NCBI RefSeq assembly: GCF_965638725.1
Contig: NC_134982.1
Coordinates: 79,188,155 to 79,252,154 of the forward strand
From: Aptenodytes patagonicus
Lineage: Eukaryota; Chordata; Aves; Sphenisciformes; Spheniscidae
Direction of reading: 5' to 3'
DNA: 64,000 nt
Made by a program: the position numbers and the translations under genes
Notes under the pieces: model-generated
Told to the model about the DNA's origin: nothing
Seen by the model: the letters and a program-made list of their open reading frames with translations, nothing else
Databases searched by the model: none
Part shown: positions 21,433-34,460 of the stretch, one piece after another
How the letters are laid out: every line of letters starts with the position of its first letter
Numbering within the stretch: position 1 is the stretch's first letter

Positions 21433-24400
21433 CAAACCCCTCCGTCCTTGTGACACCTACGGTGCATACTGATATAGCCCAAATTCCCAACAAACTTAGG
21501 CTGACAGTAGTTCTGCAGTCATGAGGAGAACCCCAGGAGACTGGGGCTAGCCTGGTGCTTGGGCCGTCTGGCTGTGCCTCCTCCTCTTCAGGCCCTCATC
21601 CCTCAAGGGCATCTTTGCTTTTCATGGCACACAGAGCCATCCACTTCCATTGAATCCTAGGAACGTGGCAAGACAAAGACAGGGACTACCTGGATCACTA
21701 AATCTCACCTCCTGCAGATGCACCAACCATGAAACGAGCATTTAGTCCAGAAGGGCTCAAAGAACGTCCTCCAGCCACTACAGAGGGTGCCTTCAGCACT
21801 CAATAGCAAATGAAAGGCCTGTCATAAAATACAAGCTCCCGAGTCTCAGTGAACCTTCCCCAGGCAGCAGCCAACAGGAAAAACCTTAGCAGATCTGAAA
21901 CAAAGGTCAGTCATAGGAGATGAAGTGGAAACAAGGGAATTCGGAAAGACGCAGAGCCACCACGCCTCCAAAACTCGTGCACTCAGGTAACTCTTTGGCA
22001 CTGCGCTGGAAACAGCAAACCCTACGCAGCTCTGCACACAGATTTGCTCCTCTCTTCTTCCTCTGAGGGGAGTTTTGGGGCTCAACAATTGTTTTGCGGT
22101 GAAACCAAGGAAGCGCTACAGCAGGTGCTGTTCCTTGTCTCAAACTCCCCCAACAGTAGGGGCAAGGCAGAGACAAGCCCTGGATCTCAAGACGCACCAA
22201 GAAGATTTTGTAGATGAAGGACGGTTTTCACATGATGTAGCAAGCCTGCAGGTTGATGCAATGATATTAAACACCCAGACTTGGACTCCCAGATGGTGGT
22301 ATCAGATGGGAAAAGGAAACAGGTGCACTGGAACAGGCAAACACACGGCAAACAGTAGCTCCTTTGACGTGGTTTTGAAGCAAGAAAGGCTCTTTTCCCC
22401 GTTTTACAGCCAAGGCAGTGGACCAGAGGAGGGCAAATCCTTCTCTCTCAAGGCCCTCCGTCAGCTTGGGGAAGGGACTCCAAGGCAATACCCGAGTCGG
22501 GCTGCGGAGCGAGGCAGTCTCAACTCCACCCACCTGAACTTCCAGATCCCAGGAGTGCGTGGCAACCCTCCTGCCCCACTTGCGAAACCTAGCAACCCTC
22601 AAACTTGTTCTTGTTTGCGCTTTCAGCCCACTCAGGCCTGCACGGCTGGTATTAAATGACTTTGAAGGGTGCTTTGCCACCTCCGTCTTCCAGTTAGGCT
22701 GTAACCACAGTTTGTAGAGCTGAAAGTGCATTTAGACAGTACTGCAACGACACACACAGTTTCTGAAGTGATCTACGCCTTTACGACTGCTTTACGATTT
22801 CACATCGCAGTGGCCTTCTGCTGACTCCACAGCATCAACCCAGTTTAACAAGCTACCCCGCATTTCACGTTTGCTGCTTTATTGTCATCAAAACCAGCTC
22901 ACCAAACAGAGGGTGAACGCAGCCCGGAGGATCTAGAACGTTCACCTGCGTGAAATGAGGCTCAAAGAGGCCAGGGGAGGCGGAGAGGGGAGATGCAGCA
23001 GATCGCTTCCCAGCGCTTCTCCCGGCGCCTGCGGGGACAGGGAGCATCGGGCAACTCGGAGGCGGTCCTGACTGACGACGGTCCAAAACCGTTTCCCAGC
23101 GTCTAGCGCAAGCCTTGAGCCGTGGTCGTAGAAGCTAAAAGACCGTCTCAAGGACAGCAGATGGCAGCGGAAAACCTGTCTGTGGAGAGTGCTGCCTCCA
23201 GGGATGCCCTAGGACAGAGCAGGCAGCTGCTGATTAATTCCAGCTCCTCAAAAGCCATGGGGAGCCGGGGGAGGAGAACAAGTTGGGAAATTGATTTGGA
23301 AGGTTTCTTTTCGGTACCTTTTTTATCTCCCGCTTTGGCTGGTAGAAGGACGTGAGGATCTTCCTTCACCTACTTTTTTCAGGAAACTGCCTTTTAGCTA
23401 TGAAAGAACCCCCAAATCCTTGGTCTCTAACATTATTAATGCAGTACAGCCAGTGGATGCAAAGAGGGAGCTACTGATTTTTCTGCCAACATCGAGAGAC
23501 TTGCAAGAACAAAAATTGTTACTAAATGACTGATGCACCCAGATTTTTGAGATAACACAACCTAACAGCAAACTCCCGGGGCTGAGTAGCCGGGTACTTT
23601 GCGTACATCTTGATACTTTCTGGACCAAGAAATAATGCTTCCTGTGCTCTACCAGGCACTCTGAGTAAAGAGAGGATCCCAGAGTTTTTACGCACCTCTG
23701 ACTTCAAGCTCCACTTGAGCTCCCTTGCCCTTCCCCCTCCGGACTGGTGTATATGTTGAAGTTGCCTTGGGTGTTTGCAACCTACGGTGCCCTCACTTTT
23801 GCCTGCCCTGTGGCTGGGCTGTGAGACTTCTGTTGAGAGATTCTTGCTTTGCACTTTTCTGTATATACCCATGGAGGAAGAAAGAGAAAGCCAGCCTTAA
23901 AGAACGTGCAGCCTAACTGGGATGAAATAAAGGATGTGAAGCAGGCACGCTCCTCGTACCCACTGTGCAGGCAGGAAGAAAAATGCAGCATTTGAGAAGT
24001 GAACACACACAGTTATTCAGGGGCTTCATTTTCATCAACGGAAGTCAGCACCATCTTGCTTTGAAGCCTTGCGGTTGTCGTAAGGCCAAGTGCACGGAGG
24101 GAAACAGTGGCTGAACAGAGACTGCACCTAGACTCCCTTCCCCCCAGCTGTCTTGTAGGGCAGCATCTTCCCCTTCAGGAGGCGGAGTAGCGAGGGTGAG
24201 TGTTTAACGCAACGCATTCAGGCTTCATTACAGAGAGATCCTATCCTTTTTGCTCCACCTCCTACAACCCGTGCTTGCCAGATGGCGTGGCTGTATTGCT
24301 CCTCAGCGTTTCTTTTTACAAGGCTGAGAACTCGTAGCATGCTGCTAGCCCACCTGATTTCCAGGGAAAGAGAATGGTTTTGATCTGAGCCCTTCCACAA

Positions 24401-26569
24401 AGGCAAGGCATTAACAACGAGAGCCAAGTCCCTCGGTGCCCTGTAAGTGGAACGTCGTTCTCTTCAACGAGAAAGTCATGACTCTCTTAACAGACGCAAC
24501 AAAGAGTCTCAGAAGCGTCTGACTGACTGGGTAGTGGATGTGGGTGTCTGTCTGATGTCTAGCGAGGGGGAATAGCAGGCAGAGGTAGAGGTAGCAGAAG
24601 GAAATGTGTGAGAGTTAAAACCTCCGGGACCCTGGTAATGATACCCCCTTACACATCACCTTGTTGTCCTGCAGGAGGCAATCGTTCCCAGAGGGTGGAG
24701 AGGAGACTCTGGTAATGCCACAGGTGGTGGGATAGCTGGAACCTGAAGCCAATGGGAGGATACGAGAAACCTGGAGAAACAACAGTATCAGTGATGCTGC
24801 GTCTTCAGTTCAGTGGAGCAAACCCTAGTCATTCAATAGATCTCAGACTCTGCGTCGAGAGAGCAGAAGGCTAAAAAAGGCCTATTTCCCCTTTTAAAAA
24901 CGAGCTTTTAAGAAAACGAGCAGAAAGGGAACCGTCTGATTCCTGCCGAAGCCACGTTCTCTTTGTTCTGTCTCATCTACAGCCTCCTTATACAGCACTT
25001 TGCCTACGGCCACATCAGACCATTGGCACGGAGGGGTACGGGCTCAGCAGGAAAAGGCCAGGTAATGGGGGTATCCGGAACAGCAAGGAGTAAGGGAAGA
25101 ACAGTCAGCCCGAATGCACGGCTGAAGGCCTCCAAAAAAGCACCAAACCTTTTTGAAAACCAGGTGTCCTACAAACACTCACGATGAACTTCTTCCTGTC
25201 CTCTGTCGAGATCTGTCACCCTCTCAAAGCCCAAACGGAAGATGATGTGTTTCCAAGTGTGTAGCCAAAGGAGATTGCCTTTAGTGTCATTCGACGACGT
25301 AGAGATGAAGGGGCAGCGAACAGGACAGTCTGTGTGGCAGTTTTGTGTAGGGTGGCTGGGAGGACAAAGAGTGCAAGCAAGCGTGGGCAGCGTTTAGCTT
25401 GCATGGCCAGATCGTGCCCAGGCCCAGGCAGAGGTAAAGAGCAGTAGCTGCGCAACATGGGGAACAGCAAACGGGGAAACTGCTGTGGCCGTTTGCACTG
25501 GGGAAGGTGCAGAGCTGAACCGACAGAACTGCAGAAGTTCAATTAGTTGAATTAGCAGAACTGGAGGAGTTCAGTTAACGTAAGATTCCCCCAAAGAGCA
25601 CGTTAAGGCACACAAGGAGGTAGAAATCCCCCCGAAGGCCAGCGTTACAGGAGTTACTACGCAGGATGCAAAGTTCACGATTGCTTTACCAGGGGCAGTT
25701 TCCTATCGGTGGCTGTGGCGCAAGGATCTGCTGGCGCGGAGGGGACACGTTTGTTCTCTCAGTCGGAGAGTTCTCCAAATGGCAGCAGCTGAGAGAAATG
25801 GAGAGACCTCCAGGGGACTTGCAGGGCAGTCCCACTTTTACTGCGGGAGTCCTCTGCAAATTATGCCCTCCTCGGACTGCCCGAATTTCCTCGATGAGAC
25901 CCATCCTACAGCTGGGATCACAGCGCGCCTTGGAGGCAGCAGGGAGTGTAAAGGACAGCAAGAAGCAGCTGGTGCTGGCAGGAAATTCTCTTATCAGGCC
26001 TGAGTACCTGGGCTTGTGAAATTAAATGACAACCTGCTGCTGGGCACAAAGGCAAGCAGGCATCATGTAACATCTAGACGTGAGGCAACATCTAGGTCAG
26101 AGCTTGTTATTTCGGTCCATGTCTGTACCATTGATGCAGGTGGTGGCCTGCAGATGGAAGAGGCCAAGTTTTGGCTGTCAGGCAGGTGGCCGAGGATCAA
26201 GACCTTGCATTCCGTGAAACACGATCTCAATTCCACATGTGAAGCCAGGGATATGCAGAAATTCAGAGTCTCGGTGCCCGAACGAGATGTAGAGAGGAAG
26301 GACTTAGATCCGTGAAGCACGAGGAATCCTTCTGGGACAAGAGGAGCCTGAGCAAGAAGAGAAGGCTGCACTTGGATCGTAAGGAAGTGAGGCTTCTGGC
26401 ACTGAAAATCCCAAGGCTCCTGGAGGAATATTTAAAGCAGAAGCGGGGGGAAAGCACACAGGCGCAGAAGAGCACCCGGTTCAGACTGATGTGACCTAAA
26501 AAGCGGATACAGCTAGGGTTCAATGCCCCTGGGGGAATACCAGAAGGGAAATGAAAAGAACAATCGCAA
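21433..26569. other. Palindrome spacer, no recognised gene
   Basis: About 5 kb without a recognised family. The longest frame is 194 codons (22075-22659 plus) and has no motif I can name. No LTR or CR1 was found here. Confidence 0.3.
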
Positions 26570-27096
26570 GAATTTCACCTCAAATACTGTGTTCAGTTTT
26601 GGGCCCCTCACTACAAGAAGGACGTTGAGGTGCTGGAGCGTGTCCAGAGAAGGGCAACGAGGCTGGTGAGGGGTCTGGAGCACAAGTCTTATGAGGAGCG
26701 GCTGAGGGAACTGGGGTTGTTTAGCCTGCAGAAAAGGAGGCTGAGGGGAGACCTCATCGCTCTCTACAACTACCTGAAAGGAGGTTGTAGCGAGGTGGGT
26801 GTGGGTCTCTTCTCCCAAGTAACAAGTGATAGGACGAGAGGAAATGGCCTCAAGTTGCGGCAGGGGAGGTTTAGATTGGATGTAAGGAAAAATGTCTTTC
26901 CTGAAAGAGTGGTGAAACATTGGAACAGGCTGCCCAGGGAAGTGGTGGAGTCCCCATCCCTGGAGGTATTTAAAAGACGTGTAGATGAGGCGCTTAGGGA
27001 CATGGTTTAGTGGGCATGGTGGTGTTGGGTCGACGGTTGGACTCGATGATCTTAGAGGTCTTTTCCAACCTCAATGATTCTATGATTCTATGATTT
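26570..27096 (+). mobile_element. CR1 LINE 3' fragment with ORF2 C-terminus
   Basis: 5'-truncated CR1. An intact frame at 26630-27010 encodes the C-terminal part of the CR1 reverse-transcriptase protein, with [27 protein letters not shown] and the RFRLDVRKN...[13 protein letters not shown] block. It ends in the CR1 3' tail TCAATGATTCTATGATTCTATG near 27095. The endonuclease and polymerase parts are absent, so it is inactive. Confidence 0.95.
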
Positions 27097-28726
27097 TAAG
27101 AAATAAGGAAAGCAAATTAGACTGCTCGTGTCAGTTGACTGGCACATGCGAAATTAAGTGTTGGAGTAAGGGCAAAACTTACAGGTGCTGGCACTCCCAT
27201 GCATGAAGCCTGGAAAAAAACCCAAGTTCGGGGGCTGAAATGGTTGCCTTCAGGGAGCTCCCTGACACAATGGGCATCTCAGAGAGCTGGGCTATGGAGG
27301 ACCAATGGGATTCAATGTTACCTGGCTGCCAGTTTCATAGGAACGACGCGGTAAGGTGTTCAGGGGGCAGAACGGCACTCTGCGTGACAGACTCTGAAAG
27401 CAGCGCCAGCATCAAAGCATTACGGAAAAGAAAAGCATCACAGGCCACGAGGGTGGAAAGCACAGACCGACAACAAAAACGTCTTTTTCGGGTTGTGGCG
27501 CTGACCTCCTTGCTCCGGAAGGAGAGAGTGGTCAAGGAGTGGTAAGTAGGATTCGCGAAGCTGTGAATTTTGGACAGGCAGTAATAGGGGGATTCCGACT
27601 ACTGGGTCAATGACTTCTCAAGAATGAAGTGGAGAGAGAACACCTTTGGGCGCAATAAATGACTGCTGCCTAAGACAACTAGTCCTAGAGCCCGCAGGAG
27701 AAGAGGCCATACAGGATTCGGTCTGGAGTGGTGCATTACATGCATGTAAATTGAAGAGGTGTCATTACAAGGGCTGTTCTCTAACAAGAAGAGACGTACA
27801 ACTGATTTTAACTATGGAGCAGGGAGGGCAGGCCAAATAAACGCCACATTCGGGTATTCTGGTATTCCTGTTCAAGAAAGGGGGGAAAGGGCCGTGGGCC
27901 AGGTAAACACCGAACTCCGCCACTCAGTGCGATCTGGGAAGAAGGGGGAGCCTGATGAAACCACCAGGAGATCACTTTGAAACAGCTAAAGGGAAAATAC
28001 TACTTTGCACAGGGGGTATCAACCTTCTGGAAGCTGTTATCCCGGGAGGCTGTGAAGGCAGGGAGGAGCAGCCGATCCAAAGAAGGATTAGGCAAATTGA
28101 CAGGCAACAGGTCTATAAACAGGTACCGAAAGGCTTGGCAAGCATGTATTTCCTCTTTGCCGCTTCAACAGCTATGGGGTCCTGGGGAACCAAAGGGTAA
28201 TGGGCTGCAGATAGTGGGCAGGGTCACATGCTGTGCCTAAACAGCTTCCCCTTCTGCTACTGTTAGAAACAGAGGACTAGGGCAGATGTAGCACTGGGCT
28301 AACCTGGTAGGGCTTACTAGTTTGTGGACTGAAATCCTTACGGTTTTGTTGGCAGAAAAGTAGGTGTCTATGGTAGAAAGCTGTACTAGACATCATAAAA
28401 ATTAAAGCAAGGGCTTTCTTTGCTATTGCACAGTTGCAGTTTTTAAATGCTTCCTCAGTTCAAGAAGGATGAGTGTTCACTACCCACACGGTTTCTTCTG
28501 GACTGCTTTAGTACTTCAGGTTATGCACTCGCTGAAGTTACTTTCTGCATCTAGGCTTAGGGGGTTAGTTCAGTGTCTTTTAAATTATCTGTAACGTGCA
28601 TATTACTTTTCAGCCATGGCGTTGACAAAGGAAATAACTGGTATTTCCAGTTTACTGCAGCACAGAAATTACTTACTGTGGAGAACAGCCGCCAAACCAG
28701 TAATAGGATCTGGACTCCTGATAGAA
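27097..28726. other. Palindrome spacer, no recognised gene
   Basis: No recognised gene. About 30 bases near 27854-27885 (GTATTCTGGTATTCCTGTTC and following) recur at 30166-30197, at the start of a CR1 fragment. This suggests a short decayed repeat. Confidence 0.3.
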
Positions 28727-28925
28727 TGACAGAGTGGTTGTTGCTGGAAGGAACCTCTGGAGGTCATCTGGTCCAATCCCCCTGCTCAAGCAGGGCCACC
28801 TAGAGCTGGTCGCCCAGGACCATGTCCGAATGGCTTTTGAGTATCTCCAAGGAGGGAGACTCCACCAGCTCTCTGGGCAACCTGTGCCACTGCCTGGTCA
28901 CCCTCACCGTGAAAAAGTCTGACTC
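28727..28925 (-). mobile_element. CR1 LINE 3' fragment, older subfamily
   Basis: The reverse complement of a CR1 3' region: GGAACCTCTGGAGGTCATCT, CCCCCTGCTCAAGCAGGGCC, then TCCAAGGAGGGAGACTCCAC and CTCTGGGCAACCTGTGCC. The octamer tail is degraded, consistent with greater age. Confidence 0.9.
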
Positions 28926-30200
28926 ATCAGCAGAGGACTCTGCATCTTGAAACAGGAGGGTGGCAATAAGGCTACAGCATACCCCCTAGGTCACTCCTTT
29001 TCCTGTTAGCCCACAAACAAAACAGCCTGTAATGCTAAGAAACTCGAACCACAGATGCACAAGGCAGCTGAATTGCTTAAAATTGCTGTGTTGCACACCA
29101 GTGATGCTGAACAGACCACTTGCACGTGCGTCCTGGTTCTTGTCAGTAGGTGGGGGAGAAGGCGTGAGTGGGTCAAATCGATCTGCTTAGAAGTATTGCA
29201 ATGACGAATCACCTTACGCTTATGCAAGATCTTGCCCTGAGGTTTGTAACATGGATTTTTTGATACAAATAATAAACCTTCTGAGAGCTGCTACTGTCAG
29301 GTAACCGGAGTATTTCCTTCCTAAGCTGAGATGAGTCGCCACTTCCCCTCGTGTCTCACGCCACTTACTCGCTTGGTCAAGATCAGCAGCATACTCAGCA
29401 TGCACACACCGTAACTTCGCTTTTCTGGAACTTGATTTGACAACCATGGAAGTCAAGGGGAGGTATGTGAGAGGAAGTCTTTGCATCTGTCTCATTTAGG
29501 GCCTGTGTTCAACTCCTGGTTTCATTTCACCCCTGGAGGAGTGCTCCTCCACTGAGCCGTACAGAAAGAGAAGTTTAGTCTGCTTTTAACAATGAGAAAT
29601 CAGGGGATGCTGGAAGATTTTGATCACTTCAGGGAACATGTCTATGGTCTTACCGACAAGCAGATTAGCACTCACCAGCTGTACATGCACAGAGAGTAAC
29701 TCAGTGGCTGAGGAAATAACTCGGTAACGATAATGAGGATTGCTAAGACTTAGTTTTAAATAATCATTGACGTTAGAGGATGCTCCCCTTATTGGTGGAT
29801 TTCTCCATTAGTACGAGTATGGCTTCTTGCTGTGAAGAGCCCAATTAGGCAGAAAGCAAAGGCATGAGACGTTTACACATCAAGGATAATGACAGGAGAC
29901 ACACTTTGATGGCACCTGAAGGTAAATCCACACAAAAGCCTCTGAAATCAATAGCAATGACTCCAGAGTTAGACTGGCCTTAGACATCTCTTACCGCAGA
30001 AAGAAGTCAATCACAAAACAGCGTTAGAAGCAGGGAGAAAGAGCAGACGAGAGCAGAGTTATGTCCCCGGGTTTGTCATAAAGAAATATAACAAATAATG
30101 TAGAATTAAAAAAGCCCGTCCTCTTCTCCCAGCGCTATAAATATTATGCAACACATTCACGTATTCTGGTATTCCTGTTCAAGAAAGGGGGGAGAAAAGG
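28926..30200. other. Palindrome spacer, no recognised gene
   Basis: No recognised coding region, RNA gene or transposon. Confidence 0.3.
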
Positions 30201-31480
30201 GGAGAGGTCGTACTGGGTGCTATTGGAAGGCATTTAAAGAACAACGCAATCATCAGGCACAGTCAGCATGGGTTCACAAAGGGAAAGTCCTGTTCGACTA
30301 ATTTGATATCCTCCTGTGATAAGGTCACCAGCCTAGTGGATGAAGGGAAGGCGGTGGATGTAGTTTTTCTGGATTTCAGTAAGTCTTTTGATACTGCCCC
30401 TCACAGCATCCTTCTGGACAAGTTGTCCAGCTGTGGGGTGAGCTGGTTCACAGTGCACCGGGTGAAGAACAGGCTGAAGGGCAGAGCTCAAAGGGTTGTA
30501 AGTGAATGGGGCTACATCTGGCTGGTGACAGGTCACCAGCGGTGTTCCTTAGGGCTCAATTCTAGGGCCGGTTCTGTTCAATATTTTTATCAATGATCGG
30601 GATGCAGGAGTCGAATGCACCATTAGCAAGTTTGCTGATGATCCCAACCTGGGAGGTGCTCTTGACTCTCTCAAGGGACAAGAGGCCTTGCAGAGGGATC
30701 GAGATAGATTGGAACGTTGGGCTATGATTAATGGGATGAAATTTGATAAGTCAAAATGCTGGATTCTGCACCTGGGACAGAGTAATGCCAGGCACAAGTA
30801 TAAATTGGGAGAGGAGTGGCTGAAGAGCAGCCCTGCAGAAAGGGATCTGGGGGTGCTGGTCGGCAGCAGGCTCAATACGAGTCAGCAGTGTGGCCTGGCA
30901 GCCGAGAGGGCAAAGCGCATCCTGGGGTGCATCAAACACAGCGTAACCAGCAGGCCAAAGGAGGCGATTATCCTGCTGTATTCAGCGCTGGTGGTGTGGC
31001 CTCACCTTGAGTGCTGTGTGCAGTTCTGGGCCCCACAATTTAAGAAGGATGTGCAGGTCCTTGAATGCGTCCCGAGGAAGGCAACAGAGCTGGTGAAAGG
31101 GCTGGAAGGCATGTCCTGTGAGGAGTGGCCGCGGACTTTGGGCTTGTCTAGTTTGGAGAAAAGGAGGCTGAGGGGCAACCTCATGGCTCTCCACAGCTTC
31201 CTGAGGAGGGGAAGTGGAGAGGGAGGTGCTGAGCTCTTCTCCCTGGTACCCAGTGATAGGATGCATGGGAACGGTTCAAAGCTGCATCAGGGGAGGTTTA
31301 GACTGGACATTAGGAAGCATTTCTTTACCGAGAGGGTGGTCAAACACTGCAACAGGCTTCCTAGAGAGGTGGCCGATGCCCCAAGCCTGTCAGTGTTTGG
31401 CATTTGAGGGATTTGGACAATGCCCTTGATAACATGCTTTAACTTTTGGTCAGCCCTAAAGGGGTCAGGCAGTAAGTCAC
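30201..31480 (+). mobile_element. CR1 LINE with reverse-transcriptase domain (degraded)
   Basis: About 1.3 kb of CR1 ORF2. The polymerase part shows VDEGKAVDVVFLDFSKSFDT and, after frameshifts, the catalytic-site box FADD (about 30632-30643). A longer frame (30688-31407) then carries the C-terminal domain. It ends near GCCCTTGATAACATGCTTTA and a GTCAGCCC segment, without the octamer tail. 5' truncation, frameshifts and a lost tail make it inactive. Confidence 0.93.
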
Positions 31481-31511
31481 TTCAGTGCTCTCGCAAGGAT
31501 GGACGGGTTTT

Positions 31512-31963
31512 ATCATTATCGTTACCGCTATTTTAATACGGCAAAAGCTTTTTCTGGGCTTTCTCTATCCAAACATCCCGAGTCAGTGAGAGTGCCAAGT
31601 GACAGTTTGTATTCACCAAGCACGGATCTCCTTACTGCAGTTCAGTGCTTGGTTTGTCGGTAGATGGAAATGACAGGAGGAAATACCGTTCCTGCGGTGA
31701 TTTCAGGCTGTTGAAATGCTCACGTTACAGCAAGACGTCCCGATTTCAGCATTTCTGAATGCCTTCCAGCGCAGAACCTGGCTCCTGCCGCCCGTGGGCA
31801 TTGGTTTTCATTACGCATTAGCAAACAAGGTGTGTTACCAATGTGTTTATTAACACTCCCTGCTCTGAATCCCTCGTCCTCACCCGCATGAAACATTGCC
31901 TGTATGGCTTCCACAACTTCAATATTTCCGTTCAATTCTTGCAATTAATTGGATTCTTTTGTC
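31512..31963 (-). repeat. Nested inverted repeat, right copy (452 bp)
   Basis: Partner of 20981-21432 in opposite orientation, with few substitutions. It follows the CR1 element at 30201-31480 almost directly. Confidence 0.95.
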
Positions 31964-32267
31964 ATGCACTAGTGTCAGACTTACGTGGAAAACAGACGAG
32001 GCTGCTCCTGCCCCGCTCATGGCTCTTCATCACAGCCTCTCAAACAAGGCAAGGAACAGCCTCACAGCAACCGTCAGGCGAACTCGGATGGGGCCAAACA
32101 CACCACCTAGGCACAGAAGCACCAGGTGGCTGGAAAAGACCAGCCCCGAGAAGCAAATCTGCCATCACGCCTGCTCCAGCCAAGTAGGCTGTGTAAAACA
32201 TCCCCTTACTCACTTGTAAGTTGCATATACGCTGCTCGTGACTTCAAAGTGTGGCAATGAGGTAAAG

Positions 32268-32357
32268 TTGCCTCTCCCATTGATGTAGACGAGAAGCATT
32301 GCAAATAGAAAATACGGGCTGTCACCTCACGAGATTTTAATGGGCGGACCCATGTGA
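32268..32357 (+). mobile_element. Endogenous retrovirus integrase C-terminal remnant, plus strand
   Basis: A short segment that matches 17061-17160 in inverted orientation, including 29 identical bases (17061-17089 against 32329-32357). It encodes the same MGGPM integrase end. It precedes, in the same orientation, the LTR at 32923-33483. The envelope region between them appears deleted to about 570 bp. Confidence 0.6.
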
Positions 32358-32922
32358 AATACTGAAGGACTTCCCACACGCAGCGGAAAGAAATTGACCA
32401 GAACCCACCACTGAAGTTTGCCGTTCCTGGAAACCAGGAGACTGGGCCTACGTTAAGGTATACCGGTGAAAACGCGCCTTTCAGCTGCACTGGAGGGGCC
32501 CTGTTCAGGTCCTGGTAATCACCAATGCTGCAGCCATGTGCAAGGGCTGCTCAGCTGAGTCTGTGCTTCCCAGTGGAAAAGGGTCGCGCCACCTTCAGAC
32601 ACAGCACAGAGCGTATCAGCTGTCACAGCAGAGCCGGGTGATCTGGAGGAACTTCCTCTGGTCAAATGTCAACAGAAGCACAAGGTACGCCCCTGCAAAT
32701 AGACTTCGATGACCCCGTTGTTATCGTCTGACTTACAGGAGCAGCCTGTAGGTCACTTTGATGACCCCGTTATTGTCATCTGAACCTGTTGACTGTTTTC
32801 AGAAATTGTAGCTTTGTTTCCTCTGGAATTTTGCACTTGGATTTATATTATTGCTGGTCCTATAGCAAACCGAGAGAGCTGTTATATGATAAGAACTTGA
32901 GGAATGGAGAATTTTTGGGGGG

Positions 32923-33483
32923 TGACCTTGTGTTGTAGCTGTAAGGGACAAGGCCCAAGTGACTGTGCTGTGAGCCCCGACAATGCCCCGAGAGAAGGCT
33001 CCAGAAGTTAGCCATGGGGAGGGGCCTACTGTCACTTCCCTTGACTGACTGGTGTCCCAACCACTCCTGGAACCGGGGCGAGAGAAGATTCCAGAAGTCT
33101 TGGACTGGGGCCAATAAATAGGGGCACACACGAGCCTCCTCGGGGCGCTCTCCACACCGACACCCCCCGTTGGCAGGTCCGACACTGGATCCAGGACTGG
33201 TGATCTCTCTCTCTCTTTCCCTCTCTAGCTCCCTCTTTCTTTCCCTCTCTTTCTCTTTCTTTGCCCTTAACGCTGCTAAGTAATGCAAGGCCTACCTCAA
33301 CTTCCCATAAAGCCGCTTAGCTTACGTGACATATTAATACGTAGGGGGTTGATGCTTATAGCGTGCTCATTCCATTAAAGTTGATGTTCATATATGGACC
33401 TTGAGTGTTATCTCACCTTAATCCACACCGAGGGGATTTGCGGACCTTAGTCACTCTCCCCTTCCCGTAGGTGGGACGCGACA
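32923..33483 (+). mobile_element. Endogenous retrovirus LTR
   Basis: Begins with TGACC directly after a polypurine-like tract with a G6 run (32917-32922) and ends with ACA near 33483, giving TG...CA termini. It has an AATAAATA TATA-like box near 33113 and an ATTAAA polyadenylation signal at 33374-33379. A CT-rich stretch lies at 33205-33260. The exact 5' base could instead be the TG at 32931. With the upstream integrase remnant this is probably the 3' LTR of a deleted provirus. Confidence 0.55.
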
Positions 33484-33518
33484 GTAGCCAATGGGTATGT
33501 GAAAGGATAGAGCGAGGC

Positions 33519-33616
33519 ATAGAATCATAGAATCATAGAATCCTTGAGGTTGGAAAAGACCTCTAAGATCATCGAGTCCAACCATCGACCCAACACCACC
33601 ATGCCCACTAGCATAG
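33519..33616 (-). mobile_element. CR1 LINE 3' tail fragment
   Basis: ATAGAATCATAGAATCATAG followed by AGGTTGGAAAAGACCTC and ATCGAGTCCAACC, an inverted CR1 3' end of about 100 bp. It ends about 55 bp from the palindrome's inner boundary. Confidence 0.92.
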
Positions 33617-33670
33617 TGCAAGCAGAGGCCGGAACAACAATGCCGAATATATTCGAGGATAAGGAAGAAG

Positions 33671-34349
33671 GAAGAAGCGCTTGGACCAATGACTAGAAAG
33701 GATTATAAAAGCCAGAGGCAAGAAGGGATGACGGGACAGCACGGCCCACGCGGTCATCGATCCTGGGCTCCCCGGAGTCGTGAGCAGGGCACCTGCGGCC
33801 CTTCTACCCTACTCTGGAGGGACAGCAACTACAACTCCTTCCTGCATATACAGGATTAGGCTCCATTGCTCGTGCTTTTGAGGACCACCAATGCAACAGC
33901 TGGCCAGGAGCACCAGCTACCAGAAGCATGGCAAACTTGGTAAGCGGAGAGGGACCCGGCACTGTGGGCGAGTGCCAGCGGGAGCGGATGGGGCTGGAGC
34001 AAAATGCCCCTGCAGGCTTCTCCCTGCCGGCGGGGGGCACGACCCAGCAGGGTGGGAGACTCTCACCCGGGGCTGGCCACTGACCACCCAGGTCCTCCCT
34101 GCAAATCCCGGCATTGCACAGGGAAAGGCAGCCAGCTGGGGGAGGCGTCATCCAGCCGCGGGCAGTCCACGCTGACTGGTCCCACCACGCTCCCCTCACA
34201 GGAGACCTCTGCAAGGCCTCAGGAGTGGGGACGAGACACAGTCACGGACGCGTGTTGCAGGTGACCAAGCTAGAGCAACACGGAACTGTAGAAGACGAAA
34301 CCAAGAAACGGTATTTTCTTTTTCCTCCTGATGCCGTGCGCCTGTGGAG
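33671..34349 (+). promoter_or_regulatory. Inner arm segment with candidate CCAAT/TATA promoter (A3 side)
   Basis: CCAAT at 33686-33690 and TATAAAA at 33704-33710, 14 bases apart, as in a core promoter. A stretch follows that contains ATG 33891 and a good GTAAGC donor at 33940. A short candidate exon 34202-34260 lies between a CCCCTCACAG acceptor and a GTGACC donor. It points toward A3, whose own CRE promoter starts at 34365. It could supply upstream noncoding exons for A3. The 33891 frame has no recognised product. Confidence 0.35.
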
Positions 34350-34364
34350 GCGGAAGGCCTGCTG

Positions 34365-34460
34365 TGACATCACCAGGTGGTGGAGGCTGACGTCACCGAG
34401 CAGCAGACTGTGATGTCAGCAAGCAATGGTCTGTGACCTCACATCCCTCGCTGCATATAT
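34365..34460 (+). promoter_or_regulatory. A3 promoter: CRE ladder plus TATA-like box
   Basis: TGACATCA 34365-34372, TGACGTCA 34388-34395, TGATGTCA 34411-34418 and TGACCTCA 34434-34441, with exact 23-bp steps. Unlike the other copies, which read GCTTATCTTTGG, A3 reads GCATATATTTGG at 34453-34464, a better TATA match. Confidence 0.75.

Noticed and set aside
26630..27010. Intact 126-codon frame as a host gene
   Set aside because: It is the C-terminal part of CR1 ORF2 followed by the CR1 3' tail, so it was annotated as a LINE fragment.
29723..29738. 15-base match CGGTAACGATAATGA shared with the edge of the nested inverted repeat
   Set aside because: One match of this length is expected by chance in a 64-kb window on both strands, and flanking bases do not agree.
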